DNA from: Zonotrichia leucophrys gambelii
Taxonomy: Eukaryota; Chordata; Aves; Passeriformes; Passerellidae
Direction of reading: 5' to 3'
Assembly (NCBI RefSeq): GCF_028769735.1
Contig: NC_088175.1
Coordinates: forward strand, 7,254,001 to 7,318,000
Length of the DNA stretch: 64,000 nucleotides
Positions 58,301-64,000 of the stretch are shown in pieces. Numbering within the stretch: the stretch's first letter is position 1; the number at the start of each line of letters is the position of its first letter. The translations under genes were made by a program, and so were the position numbers. The notes under the pieces are model-generated. The model was not told the DNA's origin, did not search any database, and was given only the letters and a program-made list of their open reading frames with translations.

Positions 58301-61300
58301 TACTGAAAGAAAAATTAAGAAAATGCTGTCTAAGCAATGCTGTCTAAGGCAATGAAATCCTCTGTCCTACAAAACTGGTAGAAGCTTCAAGTGGAGCATG
58401 GCCTCCATTCCTGAATTCAAAACATGCTGCTGTTCTGGAGAGAAGAGGTCTAGAGATGAAACATGGGAAACCTGATTTGTCTCTCTGACTGTGTTGTTTT
58501 GGACTTCTGAGAAAAACAACATGAGTAATGCTATTAACATGTTTGCAACATCTTTTTGAACATGCTTGCAACACCTTTTCCTACAGAGTGCATGAATCTG
58601 CCCAGTGAACACTGAATTAAATCCAATTTTGTTTTGCATTATTGCTAGGAAGTGATCACAGTAAAACAAATTACAGTCTCTTCCAGCCCTTGACAGACTT
58701 GAACTGGTGCCCTGAAAGCTAAAAGGCTCAACTTACCATTGTTCCTTCCCTAACCCATTCCATATTGTGTGACTTTGGTCCAGCTGTAGGAAGATGTGGC
58801 TGCATTGAGGAAGGTTAAGGAGAGGAAGTGTGAGAGTCAAATGGGAAAAAAGAGACAACCACCAGAATAATACTGTCCATACAGATTTCCTGTTTGTGGT
58901 GCTCACTTCCTCACTGACAGGAACTGCTCCACTTGCAGATAGAGGACTCAGAGAGAAGAGGTACACATGTTCAATTTGTTTTCAGGAATGGAGGAGAATT
59001 ACAGAAACAGAAGATTCACATGTTCAATTTGTTTTCAGGAATGGAGGAGAATTACAGAAACAGAAAATTCAAACCATAAACAGACTGACAAAAACTGAGT
59101 CACACAATTTACTTTTCGTGATTTAAGTGTGACTGATAGTTATCAAAGCTACTACCTGTCAAAAATCTTAATGTGATTTTGGGGGGAGGGAGCCAAAAGG
59201 AACCATTAATTTTTAAGAAGTGTTTTATTACTGGTCTGTTCAGCCTGGAGAACAGGAGACTAAGAGGAGAACATCACAGTCTACAACTTCCTCATGAGGG
59301 CAAGAGGACAAGCAGCCACTGCAGTGAGCAGTGTCAGAAGCAGAGGGCAGAGCCTGAAGTTGTGTCAGGGGAAGTTTAGGTTGGTATCAGGGAAAGGTTC
59401 TTCAGCCAGAGGGTGGTTGGGCACTGGAACAGCTCCCCAGGAGCCTGACAGAGTTCAAGAAGTGTCTGGACAATGCTCTTGGCACACGGTGTGACTCTTG
59501 GGGATGGTCCTGTGCAGGGCTAAGAGCTGGATGATCAGTGATCCTTGTGGGTCCCTTCCAATTCAGCATATTCTGTGATTTTTCTGCTCTCTTAAAAAGA
59601 TAGATTACAGCATAGTTTGTATCAACTTAAATTTTTGTCTAACTCTAAATTTTTTACTAACAATTACACTTCACGTAATCTGTTAAACAGAACTGTAATT
59701 AATATTATGGAGTCCCTTGCCAAATATATCAATTTCATTAAGAAGTAATGTTTCACACTTTACTGCTTTACCCAGATACTCTGAAGTTGAAGCTTCTGTC
59801 AAACAAGGCATTTGTAATGCAGGAATGGTCATTTGACAGCTAGGATTTTCCCAGTAGCCACATGAAGGACATTTAAAAGATGCTACAAGTTCCAAAGAAA
59901 TCATATATAAATTTTCACTTCCATCTTTAAGTCTACAGAGGCATTTTGCAGGAATCCCAGATTTCACCCTCTACATTTCATATACCTAATAGTCCTGCCC
60001 ACAGCAATTACTGTGGTGAAGGCTGTGTAAATAGAGAATAGATAGATAGGGATCTGTGGTCAGAGCACCCACAAAACTCTGCCCACACCCTTCGTGTCTT
60101 CCCCACCTGTCTGTAATCAGTACTGATCACAGCTGCAGCTTAGTAAATCAGCTGGGGACGAGATGAGCACTGTCTCTAATTCCAGAATGTGTCTTGTTTG
60201 GCAGTGTGTCATGTCCAGCATGGTTCTCTCCACCAGTTTTTAAGCAGATGCTAAAAACCTCAACACTATCTTGCCTTATCAGGATCCTTCCACTTTTACC
60301 TTCAGCTTAAATAACACATGACTAACAACCCGATTGACTGTAGATAAACATACTGGCTTTCTACCTAAAAGTAACTTCTGTACCAAGAAAGGTATCTATA
60401 ACCAGGCACAGTTAATAGTATCTAAGTTTTACTTTACAACATGCAAAATAAACAAGCAGAGTCCTTCATTACCTGGAAAGTGACACCTAAGTTGAGAACT
60501 GTCCTTGAGCTTTAAGAGGAGTTATTTTAGGGTCTTTCTTAAAAATAAACAAACAGAACAAGCAGAGCAACTAACAAAACATTCTGTGCATTTGAAGACT
60601 GTCCTCTGAAACTGAAGAGGGAGATACCAAACAAATCAGTAAATATGATAAATTCCTCCAGAGCAGGCATGTACTTTCTGCTTAGTTTACAACTAAGGAA
60701 ACTAAGGCATCAAGAATGAAATAAATTGCCTAAAATCGCATTGGAAGTTTGTATTTCTTGCTTTGATGTTATCTCAGATTGACACTTGTGTTCATTAACA
60801 CAATGTTTCTCAAATGCCAACTGTAGCTTTACTATTCTGTAAAAAGGAGTTTGAAGAAAGTAGGTGTCTTTGAACTAGCTGTGCTAAATATTTGCCCTAG
60901 ATTTTAGACATGCAGCTCAAAACTAACATATTTGCCTCACCCTCTTTCTTCTCTCCTTTCCTTCTCCATTTACCTTCTTTTTTACACATCACAAGCCATA
61001 AAAACACATTACTAAATAATCATGCAAACTAAATCTGCATATGAATGAAGACTCAAATTTTTCTCCTGAACCCAGGGCCCTTTCTAGAAAGAAAGGAGCA
61101 ACTCTGGGGCAAGTCTGCTCTTGTGTTAACTTTTTTCTCCCTGACCAGGCCTTCCACCAGTCACAGTCCTGCTCCCTCATCCCCACCACAGCCTCCTGCC
61201 CATTACTGCTCCCTCCCTGCCTGTCCCCTCTTGGGCTCCCACCCACTCCAAACAAAGAGAATGTATGGAGGAATGGGAGAAGCTGCAGCCATCCTTGGCC

Positions 61301-63753
61301 CAGGACAGACCTTGGTTGCTACCCTAGAGGTGACCCACAGATATTTTTTCAGGCCTTTACATTCTGATCTTTCGAAACAATACATATGGGCAATCTCTTT
61401 ATCCTTTATTCTGTTTGAGAGCACCAGAAAATTCCATCATATCTTTTCTTGTACAACTAAAATTAATCCTATTCAGAACAGGAACCTTTACAGCATACAA
61501 CAATGGTCACTTTGAGTGCTTACCAGCCATTCTGTATTTCACTTTACCATATACTAAAATCATATTGTCTTCCTATCTCTACCATTCACTTGCTTTGTTT
61601 GATTTCTTCTATATGTCTGCCTGACTCCCAACTTCACATCATTTTTCATACTGCCCATTATACATGCAAGAGCTTTCCACTTTGCTGTAAAGCAGCTTTA
61701 TTTATCACTTTTCAACCTCAAAACCCTCACTGGATCTTCTATTTGTATTTTCTTCCTCATGGGTCATGTGTGAAATACCTGATTACCTCAAGGCTGTACT
61801 CAAAGGCTTGATTATCTTTTATTCCTCATTTAATATAGTCTCACTAAAGGTAACTTGTAAAATGAAAGGCTTCTGAACTCAACCACTTTCTTTTATAAGC
61901 AGAGAATAATACGGACTTACAACAGCCCTTGAGGTCGCTATCTACAATGAGACAAAGCTAATCAAGTGACTTGTTCCAGAAACGCATTCCAGAATATAAT
62001 ACTTAAGGATTAACTAAGATTTTAAAGCCTATATACAGTATAAATACATATGGCTTATTTCCATCAAGTATAATAGGTGCTCAGAGTTACCAAACCAACA
62101 TGAGGGACAGTCCACAGGAATAAGTTACTCTGCTTTTTCAAACTATTCAGAAAGTGATGCAACTCTCCTTCTGCTCCCACATGCAGGCGACTATCATGAC
62201 CAAAGCTCAGGGATTTTGGTAGGAAGATAGCTTGCTTATAAATGGATTAGAGTATAAACTTTGAAATACATTGCTGTATGCTTCCTCATTAAAAACACTT
62301 ACAATAAAATATTTATTAAGTTTAGGCAAAACAGGCATCTGCTATTAGTGTGCAACCCCCATACATAGTCATAGTTTTCTCTCCTGAGGAGCTCCAAAAA
62401 TAGGGTGTCACTGCACAATGCCCACACACACAACTCCTGCTGCCCTGAAAAAACTGCTCCCACAATCTCCAGGTCCACACATATCAGAGTTTTCTGCAAA
62501 TCTGTCCCTTTCTCGCACCACATCACAAAGAAAAAATATGAAATTTGTCATCTTCACAGCTTCCAAGGAAAGAGGCAGCTATATCTGGTGCAGTTGCTGT
62601 CATGAAGCAATTTTGTATGAACCTGACTCCAGCTGTTCAGACAGCAGTAGAAAGCAGAGACCACTACTAAAATGTAGAGAAATAAGAGATCCACAAATAT
62701 GAAATATGAGATTATGAATGCTCACAATTTTGCTGCTAGAAAGCAACAACTCGTACCCAAGTAAGGTATTTTGAGATTACAGTTTACCATGAAGAACTCT
62801 CTGTAATATTTAGAATAGCTCATTTATTTCCCTCAAGGAAAATATCAGCTACTTCAATAATCCCAAGTACTACGCAGGCCAATCTCCAATACTGCCTGTG
62901 AGGACACTTGCAGTTCCTCATCTCCTTCCTATTTTACGACCCATCACTGCAGCCTGGCAGCTCCCCTGCCATGCTGCCACCCAGGTGACGCCATCACCCC
63001 AATAACCCCTACCTTAAAAAAGCAGCAGAAAGAAAAATCAGTAAGTGCAAGCCAACTCCGGTAACTCCACTCAGGCACCTCGCACCTCCACACCGCCCTT
63101 CCCTTTACCGGGGCACAGCGGCGCCGGGTGGGCTCCGGGGCTGAAGGGCACCTGCGTCCCACTGCGCCCCCGCGGTCACGGGCAGCTCGGCCATACACAT
63201 GTATATAAACACAAGTCTTATACATACATATATATGTTTATTTATATATACATATATATATTTATATGTATATGCGTGTGTGTTGGCATACGCGCAACGG
63301 AGCCACGCAGCGGTGGGCGATCGCTTGAGCTGCCGGATCTGCCTTTGGGGAAGATGCACACAGACATCTCTGCCGTCCGCACACGCACACGTAGCTCCGC
63401 ACATTCCCGTGAACGAGGCGCAGAAGTTGCTCGCAGAGGCGCCCCGAGGGCTGGCAGGTTTCCCGCCGAATAACGGGGGAGGCTGAAGGGGGTGAAGTTT
63501 CCTCCCTCCTCCTCCTCCTCTCCCCGAGTTGCGCCGCGGAGCCGGGCGGCCCTGGGCGGCGGAGACGCCGCCGGCAGCCCCGGACCAGGCCCGCTCCCGG
63601 CGCTGCCTTCCCCGCGCCGGCCTCCGCCTCCGCCCCGCCGGAGCGCCGGGACCCCGCCGCTCGCCGGGGCCGGCCCCCGCCCTTACCGTTGCAGAACTGG
63701 AGCAGCGAGGAGGTGTCGTAGAGGCTGCTGTAGCTGGAGAAGCCGTCCTCCAT
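1172..63753 (-). CDS. EML1: EML1, echinoderm microtubule-associated protein-like 1, 5' part (11 coding exons; 3' part outside window)
   Basis: EML1 binds microtubules and helps organise the spindle and primary cilium of neural progenitors (family knowledge). Eleven minus-strand exons join as 63753-63687, 36306-36124, 31328-31196, 22317-22183, 15879-15851, 11352-11223, 7098-6949, 5939-5870, 3729-3619, 1909-1814 and 1306-1172. This gives 1239 nt with no stop, 413 of about 815 residues in the usual mammalian protein. The order is: N-terminal tail 1-30, coiled coil about 31-70, basic Ser-rich linker about 84-182, HELP motif from about 186, then WD40 blades. All introns are GT-AG. Human landmark residues R138, W225 and T243 fall at the same numbers. 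The ATG at 63753 has A at -3 and G at +4. The missing exons encode the rest of the first propeller and the second. Identification rests on recalled EML1 sequence, with no alignment run. Confidence 0.97.
1307..1813 (-). other. EML1: EML1 intron 10
   Basis: Short AT-rich intron of 507 bp between exons 10 and 11. Nothing else recognised. Confidence 0.93.
1814..1909 (-). CDS. EML1: EML1 coding exon 10
   Basis: Encodes residues 337-368, beginning NGGSSLCSVDDSNDHVLSVW and ending LADVK. The SVWDW segment is a WD repeat terminus. Phase 0 on both sides, acceptor gcctcag, donor AAG|gtgttg, which is weak beyond the GT. Confidence 0.95.
1910..3618 (-). other. EML1: EML1 intron 9
   Basis: AT-rich intron. 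Short open frames on both strands (for example 2991-3338) show no family resemblance and look like chance. No repeats recognised. Confidence 0.93.
3619..3729 (-). CDS. EML1: EML1 coding exon 9
   Basis: Encodes residues 300-336, starting QLPPHVRVWDSVTLNTLHVI and including GFFDRAVTCIAFSKS. The VWDS segment is a WD-type strand end. Phase 0 on both sides, acceptor ttatag, donor TCT|gtaagt. Confidence 0.96.
4316..4334 (+). promoter_or_regulatory. Near-consensus CTCF motif
   Basis: GGCCACCAGGGGGCAGCCC matches the vertebrate CTCF core (CCACCAGGGGGCGC type) at nearly every position. It sits in an isolated GC- and CpG-rich patch (about 4245-4378) within AT-rich intron 8. Occupancy is inferred from the motif only. 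Confidence 0.7.
4635..5172 (+). mobile_element. Solo LTR of an endogenous retrovirus (avian TGTCCTGGTTT family)
   Basis: Starts TGTCCTGGTTTGAACTGGGA and ends AATCATGACA. Internal landmarks are AGCTGGTGCAGTGCTGTG, a GGGATATTCCATACC block, a decayed TATA-like ACATAAACTGG, a TTA-repeat near 5018-5037, and a GAGTGGCTGTGTGGTACTTA block near the end. I recall this arrangement from a common neoavian/passerine LTR. No internal retroviral sequence flanks it, so it is a solo LTR in intron 8, opposite to EML1. A short CACT occurs at both edges, but the duplication cannot be assigned firmly. No coding capacity. Confidence 0.85.
5018..5037. repeat. (TTA)n trinucleotide repeat inside the LTR
   Basis: About seven TTA/ATT units in the 3' part of the solo LTR. 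This tract is typical of the LTR family rather than an independent insertion. Confidence 0.85.
5870..5939 (-). CDS. EML1: EML1 coding exon 8
   Basis: Encodes residues 276-299, CLAVHPDRITIATGQVAGTS then KDGK, part of the first WD40 blade. It enters in phase 2 and leaves in phase 0 at GGGAAA|gtaagt. The acceptor is ttttgtag. Confidence 0.96.
5940..6948 (-). other. EML1: EML1 intron 7
   Basis: AT-rich intron of about 1 kb. Nothing recognised beyond the splice sites. Confidence 0.93.
6949..7098 (-). CDS. EML1: EML1 coding exon 7, HELP end and start of first propeller
   Basis: Encodes residues 226-275 (begins YGYRGRDCRSNLYLLPTGE, ends GHNDDVK plus a split Cys codon). It is nearly the same as the mammalian protein. 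T243, altered in human heterotopia, is the Thr of LLPTGE. The donor TG|gtaagt is strong and the acceptor is ctctag. The GHNDDV segment is the usual start of a WD40 blade. Confidence 0.97.
7099..11222 (-). other. EML1: EML1 intron 6
   Basis: AT-rich. A more pyrimidine-rich patch at about 8640-8940, with short plus-strand open frames, matches no family I know. No mobile element could be assigned. Confidence 0.9.
11223..11352 (-). CDS. EML1: EML1 coding exon 6, HELP motif
   Basis: Encodes residues 183-225 plus two bases of codon 226. It includes EGYVKMFLRGRPVTMYMP, the start of the HELP (hydrophobic EML protein) motif that packs into the tandem propeller, and ends KLEW. W225 is a position reported mutated in human disease. 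The donor is ambiguous: TGG|gtgtat would shift the frame, while TGGGT|gtatcc gives V226 with exon 7, so the latter is used here. Confidence 0.94.
11353..15850 (-). other. EML1: EML1 intron 5
   Basis: Contains the candidate 231-nt cassette exon at 12147-12377. The rest is AT-rich with no recognisable repeat. Confidence 0.9.
12147..12377 (-). CDS. EML1: Candidate Ser/Pro-rich cassette exon in EML1 intron 5 (231 nt, in frame)
   Basis: This open segment follows a long pyrimidine tract (12378 to about 12420 on the minus strand) ending ctgtctag. It closes at the possible donor CCAA|gtcagt. Entered in phase 1 from exon 5 and left in phase 1 into exon 6, it adds 77 residues with no stop. The product has proline-directed repeats (KSPSQTF, RSPSF, then MKSP), which resemble phosphorylatable microtubule-associated linkers. 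The site lies between the Ser-rich linker and the HELP motif, where the paralogue EML4 also carries Ser/Pro-rich sequence. The donor has C at +3 and is not ideal. If it is unused, the frame continues to TAA at 12121, giving a possible alternative C-terminus. The exon is not in the canonical protein I know. Transcript support is unknown. Confidence 0.5.
15851..15879 (-). CDS. EML1: EML1 coding exon 5, 29-nt microexon
   Basis: Only 29 nt, encoding residues 173-182 (KPKEPMFSA plus split codons). It enters in phase 2 and leaves in phase 1, acceptor ttcacag and donor GCAG|gtagga. Skipping it would break the frame, so it should be constitutive wherever full-length EML1 is made. It is too short to be found by open-frame length and was identified by matching the EML1 protein. 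Confidence 0.93.
17605..17670 (-). mobile_element. Possible CR1 3' end fragment
   Basis: The plus strand ACAGAGTCATGGAATATCTC followed by AAGCTGGAAGGGATG resembles the reverse complement of the CR1 terminus (cagaatcat...ggttggaa...). Short and diverged. Confidence 0.5.
19655..20925 (-). mobile_element. CR1 LINE, internally deleted, opposite strand to window
   Basis: Read on the minus strand (20925 to 19655), the 5' part translates to the C-terminal half of the CR1 apurinic-like endonuclease, with motifs ALVLVGDF, YLDICWRSNT, RFLESIDGNFL and the linker RGIQESWLIFKDHFLQAQE. Near 20357 it jumps to the post-RT segment (VLVDNKLSMG) and continues through the DMELLE region into the 3' UTR (ggctgaacaggcccagct on the plus strand) and tail. 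The reverse transcriptase domain is missing, and frames are broken in several places. A reversed CR1 tail lies at 20176-20230. It is non-functional, and sits in intron 4 in the same direction as EML1. Confidence 0.9.
20176..20230 (+). mobile_element. Inverted CR1 3'-tail fragment nested in CR1
   Basis: The plus strand reads like a CR1 3' end (GGTTGGACTTGATGATCTAA, GGTCTCTTCCAACCTTGAC). It interrupts the minus-oriented CR1 between its segments at 20231 onward and 20175 downward. It is a short opposite-orientation fragment, from a nested insertion, twin priming or local inversion. Confidence 0.75.
21610..21849 (+). mobile_element. Degraded LTR fragment, 3' part
   Basis: Blocks resemble the 3' portion of the LTR at 4635-5172: actggctggacatc, a T-rich stretch, ATGAGTTTTCTCACTTTTGC, a tctcctcatcccactggagg block, AGTGAATGGCTGTGTGATAC, and an end near caccacaac. 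The 5' part is not recognisable. An old, truncated copy in intron 4, opposite to EML1. Confidence 0.6.
22183..22317 (-). CDS. EML1: EML1 coding exon 4, basic Ser-rich linker
   Basis: Encodes residues 128-172. Visible pieces are TIKRTSSAERVSPGGRRES, a run of serines (GSTSSSSSGKK) and several Arg/Lys. The basic, Ser-rich composition fits the microtubule-binding linker of EMLs. R138, a human nonsense-mutation site, is the Arg in AERVSP. The acceptor is attag, the donor GAAAG|gtaatg, and both junctions are phase 2. Confidence 0.96.
22318..31195 (-). other. EML1: EML1 intron 3
   Basis: About 8.9 kb, AT-rich. Holds the inverted repeat at 24587-24651. A moderately GC-rich patch at about 27270-27550 has overlapping plus-strand frames with no family match. 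No exon recognised. Confidence 0.9.
24587..24651. repeat. Inverted repeat, 17-bp arms, 31-nt loop
   Basis: The left arm GTGTAGGCTTATGTTGA (24587-24603) is the reverse complement of TCAACATCAGCCTACAC (24635-24651) except at one position. It can fold into a hairpin on either strand. Weak complementarity continues outside the arms. It lies in EML1 intron 3. Confidence 0.85.
31196..31328 (-). CDS. EML1: EML1 coding exon 3, linker
   Basis: Encodes residues 84-127, starting ARPLVQTLPLRTTVNNG and followed by a Pro/Ser/Lys-rich stretch. It enters in phase 1 after acceptor ttgcag and leaves in phase 2 at AAAAAG|gtaggc. It is part of the flexible basic region between the coiled coil and the HELP motif that contributes to microtubule binding in the family. 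Confidence 0.95.
32639..32760 (+). mobile_element. Possible old CR1 sense fragment
   Basis: GAGGCTTATTTGGCTTAGAA resembles the CR1 'gcctggagaagagga' block. TGCCTTCCAGCCCTGCCTTC and catgatctg resemble its end. A short A-rich tract lies between. Weak evidence. Confidence 0.35.
32998..33060 (-). mobile_element. Possible CR1 3' end fragment
   Basis: Plus strand CAGAATCACAGATAGCTATA then GTTGAGAAGTTGTGGACCTG resembles a strongly diverged CR1 terminus in reverse orientation. Confidence 0.4.
33583..33645 (-). CDS. EML1: Candidate cassette exon in EML1 intron 2 (63 nt, in frame)
   Basis: A 63-nt open segment lies between an acceptor ending ccatag and a strong donor CCACAG|gtaaga. Joined after exon 2 (phase 1) it encodes 21 residues, roughly DQSMIKKAAAEADKLVSPAT plus one T, and ends in phase 1, so exon 3 can follow without a shift. 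It would lengthen the linker just after the coiled coil. I recall a longer human EML1 isoform with 19 extra residues upstream of residue 138, which this could correspond to. I could not compare the sequences, and the acceptor's pyrimidine tract is poor. Confidence 0.6.
34828..34880. repeat. CA and AAAC simple repeats
   Basis: A short (CA)n run followed by (AAAC)n-like units in intron 2. Confidence 0.85.
36124..36306 (-). CDS. EML1: EML1 coding exon 2, trimerisation coiled coil
   Basis: Encodes residues 23-83. A heptad pattern of I38, L41, V45, I52, L55, L59, V62 and L66 marks the N-terminal coiled coil through which EML proteins trimerise. The acceptor is tttag. The donor AAAG|gtttgc is weak by consensus, which may favour the candidate cassette exon downstream in intron 2. 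The splice is phase 1 on both sides. Confidence 0.96.
39660..39740 (-). mobile_element. CR1 3' end, short antisense fragment
   Basis: The plus strand reads GAATCATAGAATGGTTTTGG, then AACCTTAAAGAT and a decayed CTGCAATGGGCAGGGA block. This is the reverse complement of a CR1 3' end. Confidence 0.7.
48210..48345 (+). mobile_element. CR1 LINE 3' fragment, degraded
   Basis: Contains GTGCCCAGAGAAGCTCCAGA, TGTTCAAGGTCAGGCTCGAT and TCTAATGGAAGGTGTCCCTA, matching the sense 3' region of CR1. The start is uncertain and may extend left to about 48150. Located in intron 1, opposite to EML1. Confidence 0.75.
57847..57881. repeat. A-rich low-complexity tract
   Basis: Almost pure A with scattered G in intron 1. 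No retroposon body was recognised next to it. Confidence 0.85.
58536..58580. repeat. Imperfect tandem repeat, about 22-bp unit, two copies
   Basis: AACATGTTTGCAACATCTTT is followed directly by AACATGCTTGCAACACCTTT with a few substitutions. Small local duplication in intron 1. Confidence 0.8.
58964..59070. repeat. Tandem duplication, 53-bp unit, two copies
   Basis: Copy 1 (58964-59016) and copy 2 (59017-59069) differ at one position that I can see (G at 59013, A at 59066). Both contain CATGTTCAATTTGTTTTCAG. The near identity indicates a recent duplication. It lies 160 bp left of the CR1 fragment at 59232 in intron 1. Confidence 0.95.
59232..59583 (+). mobile_element. CR1 LINE 3' fragment
   Basis: Begins CTGTTCAGCCTGGAGAACAG and passes through a degraded gtggttgggcactggaacag block. 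It ends with GTCCCTTCCAATTCAGCATA and ttctgtgatt. These are standard CR1 3'-end blocks in sense orientation, in EML1 intron 1 and opposite to the gene. Confidence 0.88.
63195..63290. repeat. AT/TG-rich simple repeat (TATA/TATG type)
   Basis: Alternating TA/CA/TG-rich tract (acatatatat, ttatatatac, gcgtgtgtgt) inside the CpG island at the start of EML1 intron 1. It is an impure dinucleotide microsatellite, likely length-variable. Confidence 0.85.
63687..63753 (-). CDS. EML1: EML1 coding exon 1
   Basis: Encodes residues 1-22, beginning MEDGFSSYSSLYDTSSLLQF, which is the canonical EML1 N-terminus. It ends after the first base of codon 23 at the donor G|gtaagg, a strong site. The start codon context (A at -3, G at +4) is good. 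The exon lies inside the CpG island. Confidence 0.96.
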
Positions 63754-64000
63754 CCTGCCGCTGCGCTCCCGGCGTCCCCTCGGCTGTCCCGGCGGCCGCC
63801 CGCTGCCTGCTCGCCCACACGCTGCGGAGCGGAGGCGGCTGGGGCCGCGGCGGCCTCGCTGCCTGCCTCACTCAGTTGCCATGGCAACCCATTCACTCCG
63901 CCGCGGCTGGGGCGGCGGCCGCTCCGCTCCGAGCGCGGGGGGAGCGCCGCGGGGCGGGCCGGGGCGGGGCGGCCGCCGGCACGGCGCGGAGCGGCCCGGG
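63754..64000 (-). promoter_or_regulatory. EML1: EML1 promoter and 5' UTR in CpG island
   Basis: Very GC-rich sequence dense in CpG upstream of the EML1 start codon. GC boxes (ggggcggggc at 63961-63970, ggggcgggcc at 63951-63960) and an X-box are present, and no TATA box was seen. This fits a dispersed CpG-island promoter. The transcription start is not determinable, but the 5' UTR must begin somewhere in 63754-64000 or beyond. Confidence 0.85.
63875..63888. promoter_or_regulatory. RFX X-box, perfect 14-bp palindrome
   Basis: GTTGCCATGGCAAC is an exact inverted repeat of two RFX half-sites (GTTGCC) around AT. It lies 122 bp upstream of the EML1 ATG. RFX factors bind such sites at promoters of ciliary genes (established knowledge). 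Binding in this species is inferred. Confidence 0.75.

Larger units (their letters stand above)
36307..63686 (-). other. EML1: EML1 intron 1, about 27.4 kb
   Basis: Long first intron. It holds CR1 fragments (39660-39740, 48210-48345, 59232-59583), tandem repeats (58536-58580, 58964-59070), an A-rich tract (57847-57881) and, at its start, the inner half of the CpG island. More GC-rich patches at about 48360-49130 and 55837-56140 carry open frames without recognisable products. An alternative EML1 first exon could lie here, but I could not identify one. Confidence 0.88.
63060..63753. promoter_or_regulatory. CpG island body over exon 1 and start of intron 1
   Basis: GC-rich, CpG-rich sequence continues from the promoter through exon 1 and about 600 bp into intron 1. 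It is interrupted at 63195-63290 by an AT/TG-rich simple repeat. It includes a CCT-rich run near 63501-63525. The long open frames here on both strands follow from the scarcity of stop codons in GC-rich DNA. Confidence 0.85.

Noticed and set aside
63262..63671. Continuation of the exon 1 reading frame past the donor
   Set aside because: The frame stays open into intron 1 only because of GC content. The donor G|gtaagg and the exact match resumed at exon 2 show where the exon ends.
63105..63896. 263-codon open frame through the promoter and exon 1
   Set aside because: It is out of frame with EML1, starts at GTG, is low-complexity Ala/Arg/Gly/Pro, and runs through CpG-island DNA where stops are rare. 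It is a shadow of composition.
1..64000. tRNA genes, rRNA and CRISPR arrays
   Set aside because: No cloverleaf, conserved rRNA segment or regularly spaced repeats were noticed on reading. The genome is vertebrate, so CRISPR is not expected.

Overview
The window is vertebrate genomic DNA, almost certainly from a bird. The evidence is long AT-rich introns, CR1 LINE fragments in both orientations, and a degraded solo LTR that starts TGTCCTGGTTT, a family abundant in neoavian and especially passerine genomes. It holds one recognisable gene: the 5' half of EML1 (echinoderm microtubule-associated protein-like 1), read right to left on the minus strand. No second protein-coding gene, rRNA, tRNA or CRISPR array could be supported. 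EML1 exons were found by translating the minus strand and matching the protein as remembered; no database was searched.

Right end (about 63060-64000): a CpG island with GC boxes, a perfect 14-bp RFX X-box palindrome, and EML1 coding exon 1. An AT/TG-rich simple repeat lies inside the island. Intron 1 (about 27 kb) follows, with CR1 fragments and a recent 53-bp tandem duplication but no certain exon. Exons 2 to 11 lie at 36306, 31328, 22317, 15879, 11352, 7098, 5939, 3729, 1909 and 1306 (first base of each on the minus strand). All junctions are GT-AG and keep one open frame of 1239 nt (413 residues). The protein ends mid N-terminal propeller, because the remaining exons lie left of position 1. 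Residue numbers agree with human EML1 where I could test them: R138, W225 and T243, positions reported mutated in human EML1 neuronal heterotopia, fall on R, W and T here.

The encoded part consists of a short N-terminal tail, a coiled coil that trimerises EMLs (exon 2), a basic Ser-rich microtubule-binding linker (exons 3-5), the HELP motif (exons 6-7) and the first WD40 blades (exons 7-11).

The most interesting items are two candidate in-frame cassette exons not in the canonical protein. One is a 231-nt Ser/Pro-rich exon in intron 5 (12147-12377) with a long polypyrimidine tract. The other is a 63-nt exon in intron 2 (33583-33645) with a strong donor. Both are phase 1-1, so either can be added without breaking the frame. 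Other items are the X-box in the promoter of a cilium- and microtubule-linked gene, a near-consensus CTCF motif in an isolated GC-rich patch in intron 8, a CR1 copy that lost its reverse transcriptase and carries an inverted CR1 tail, and a 17-bp near-perfect hairpin in intron 3.
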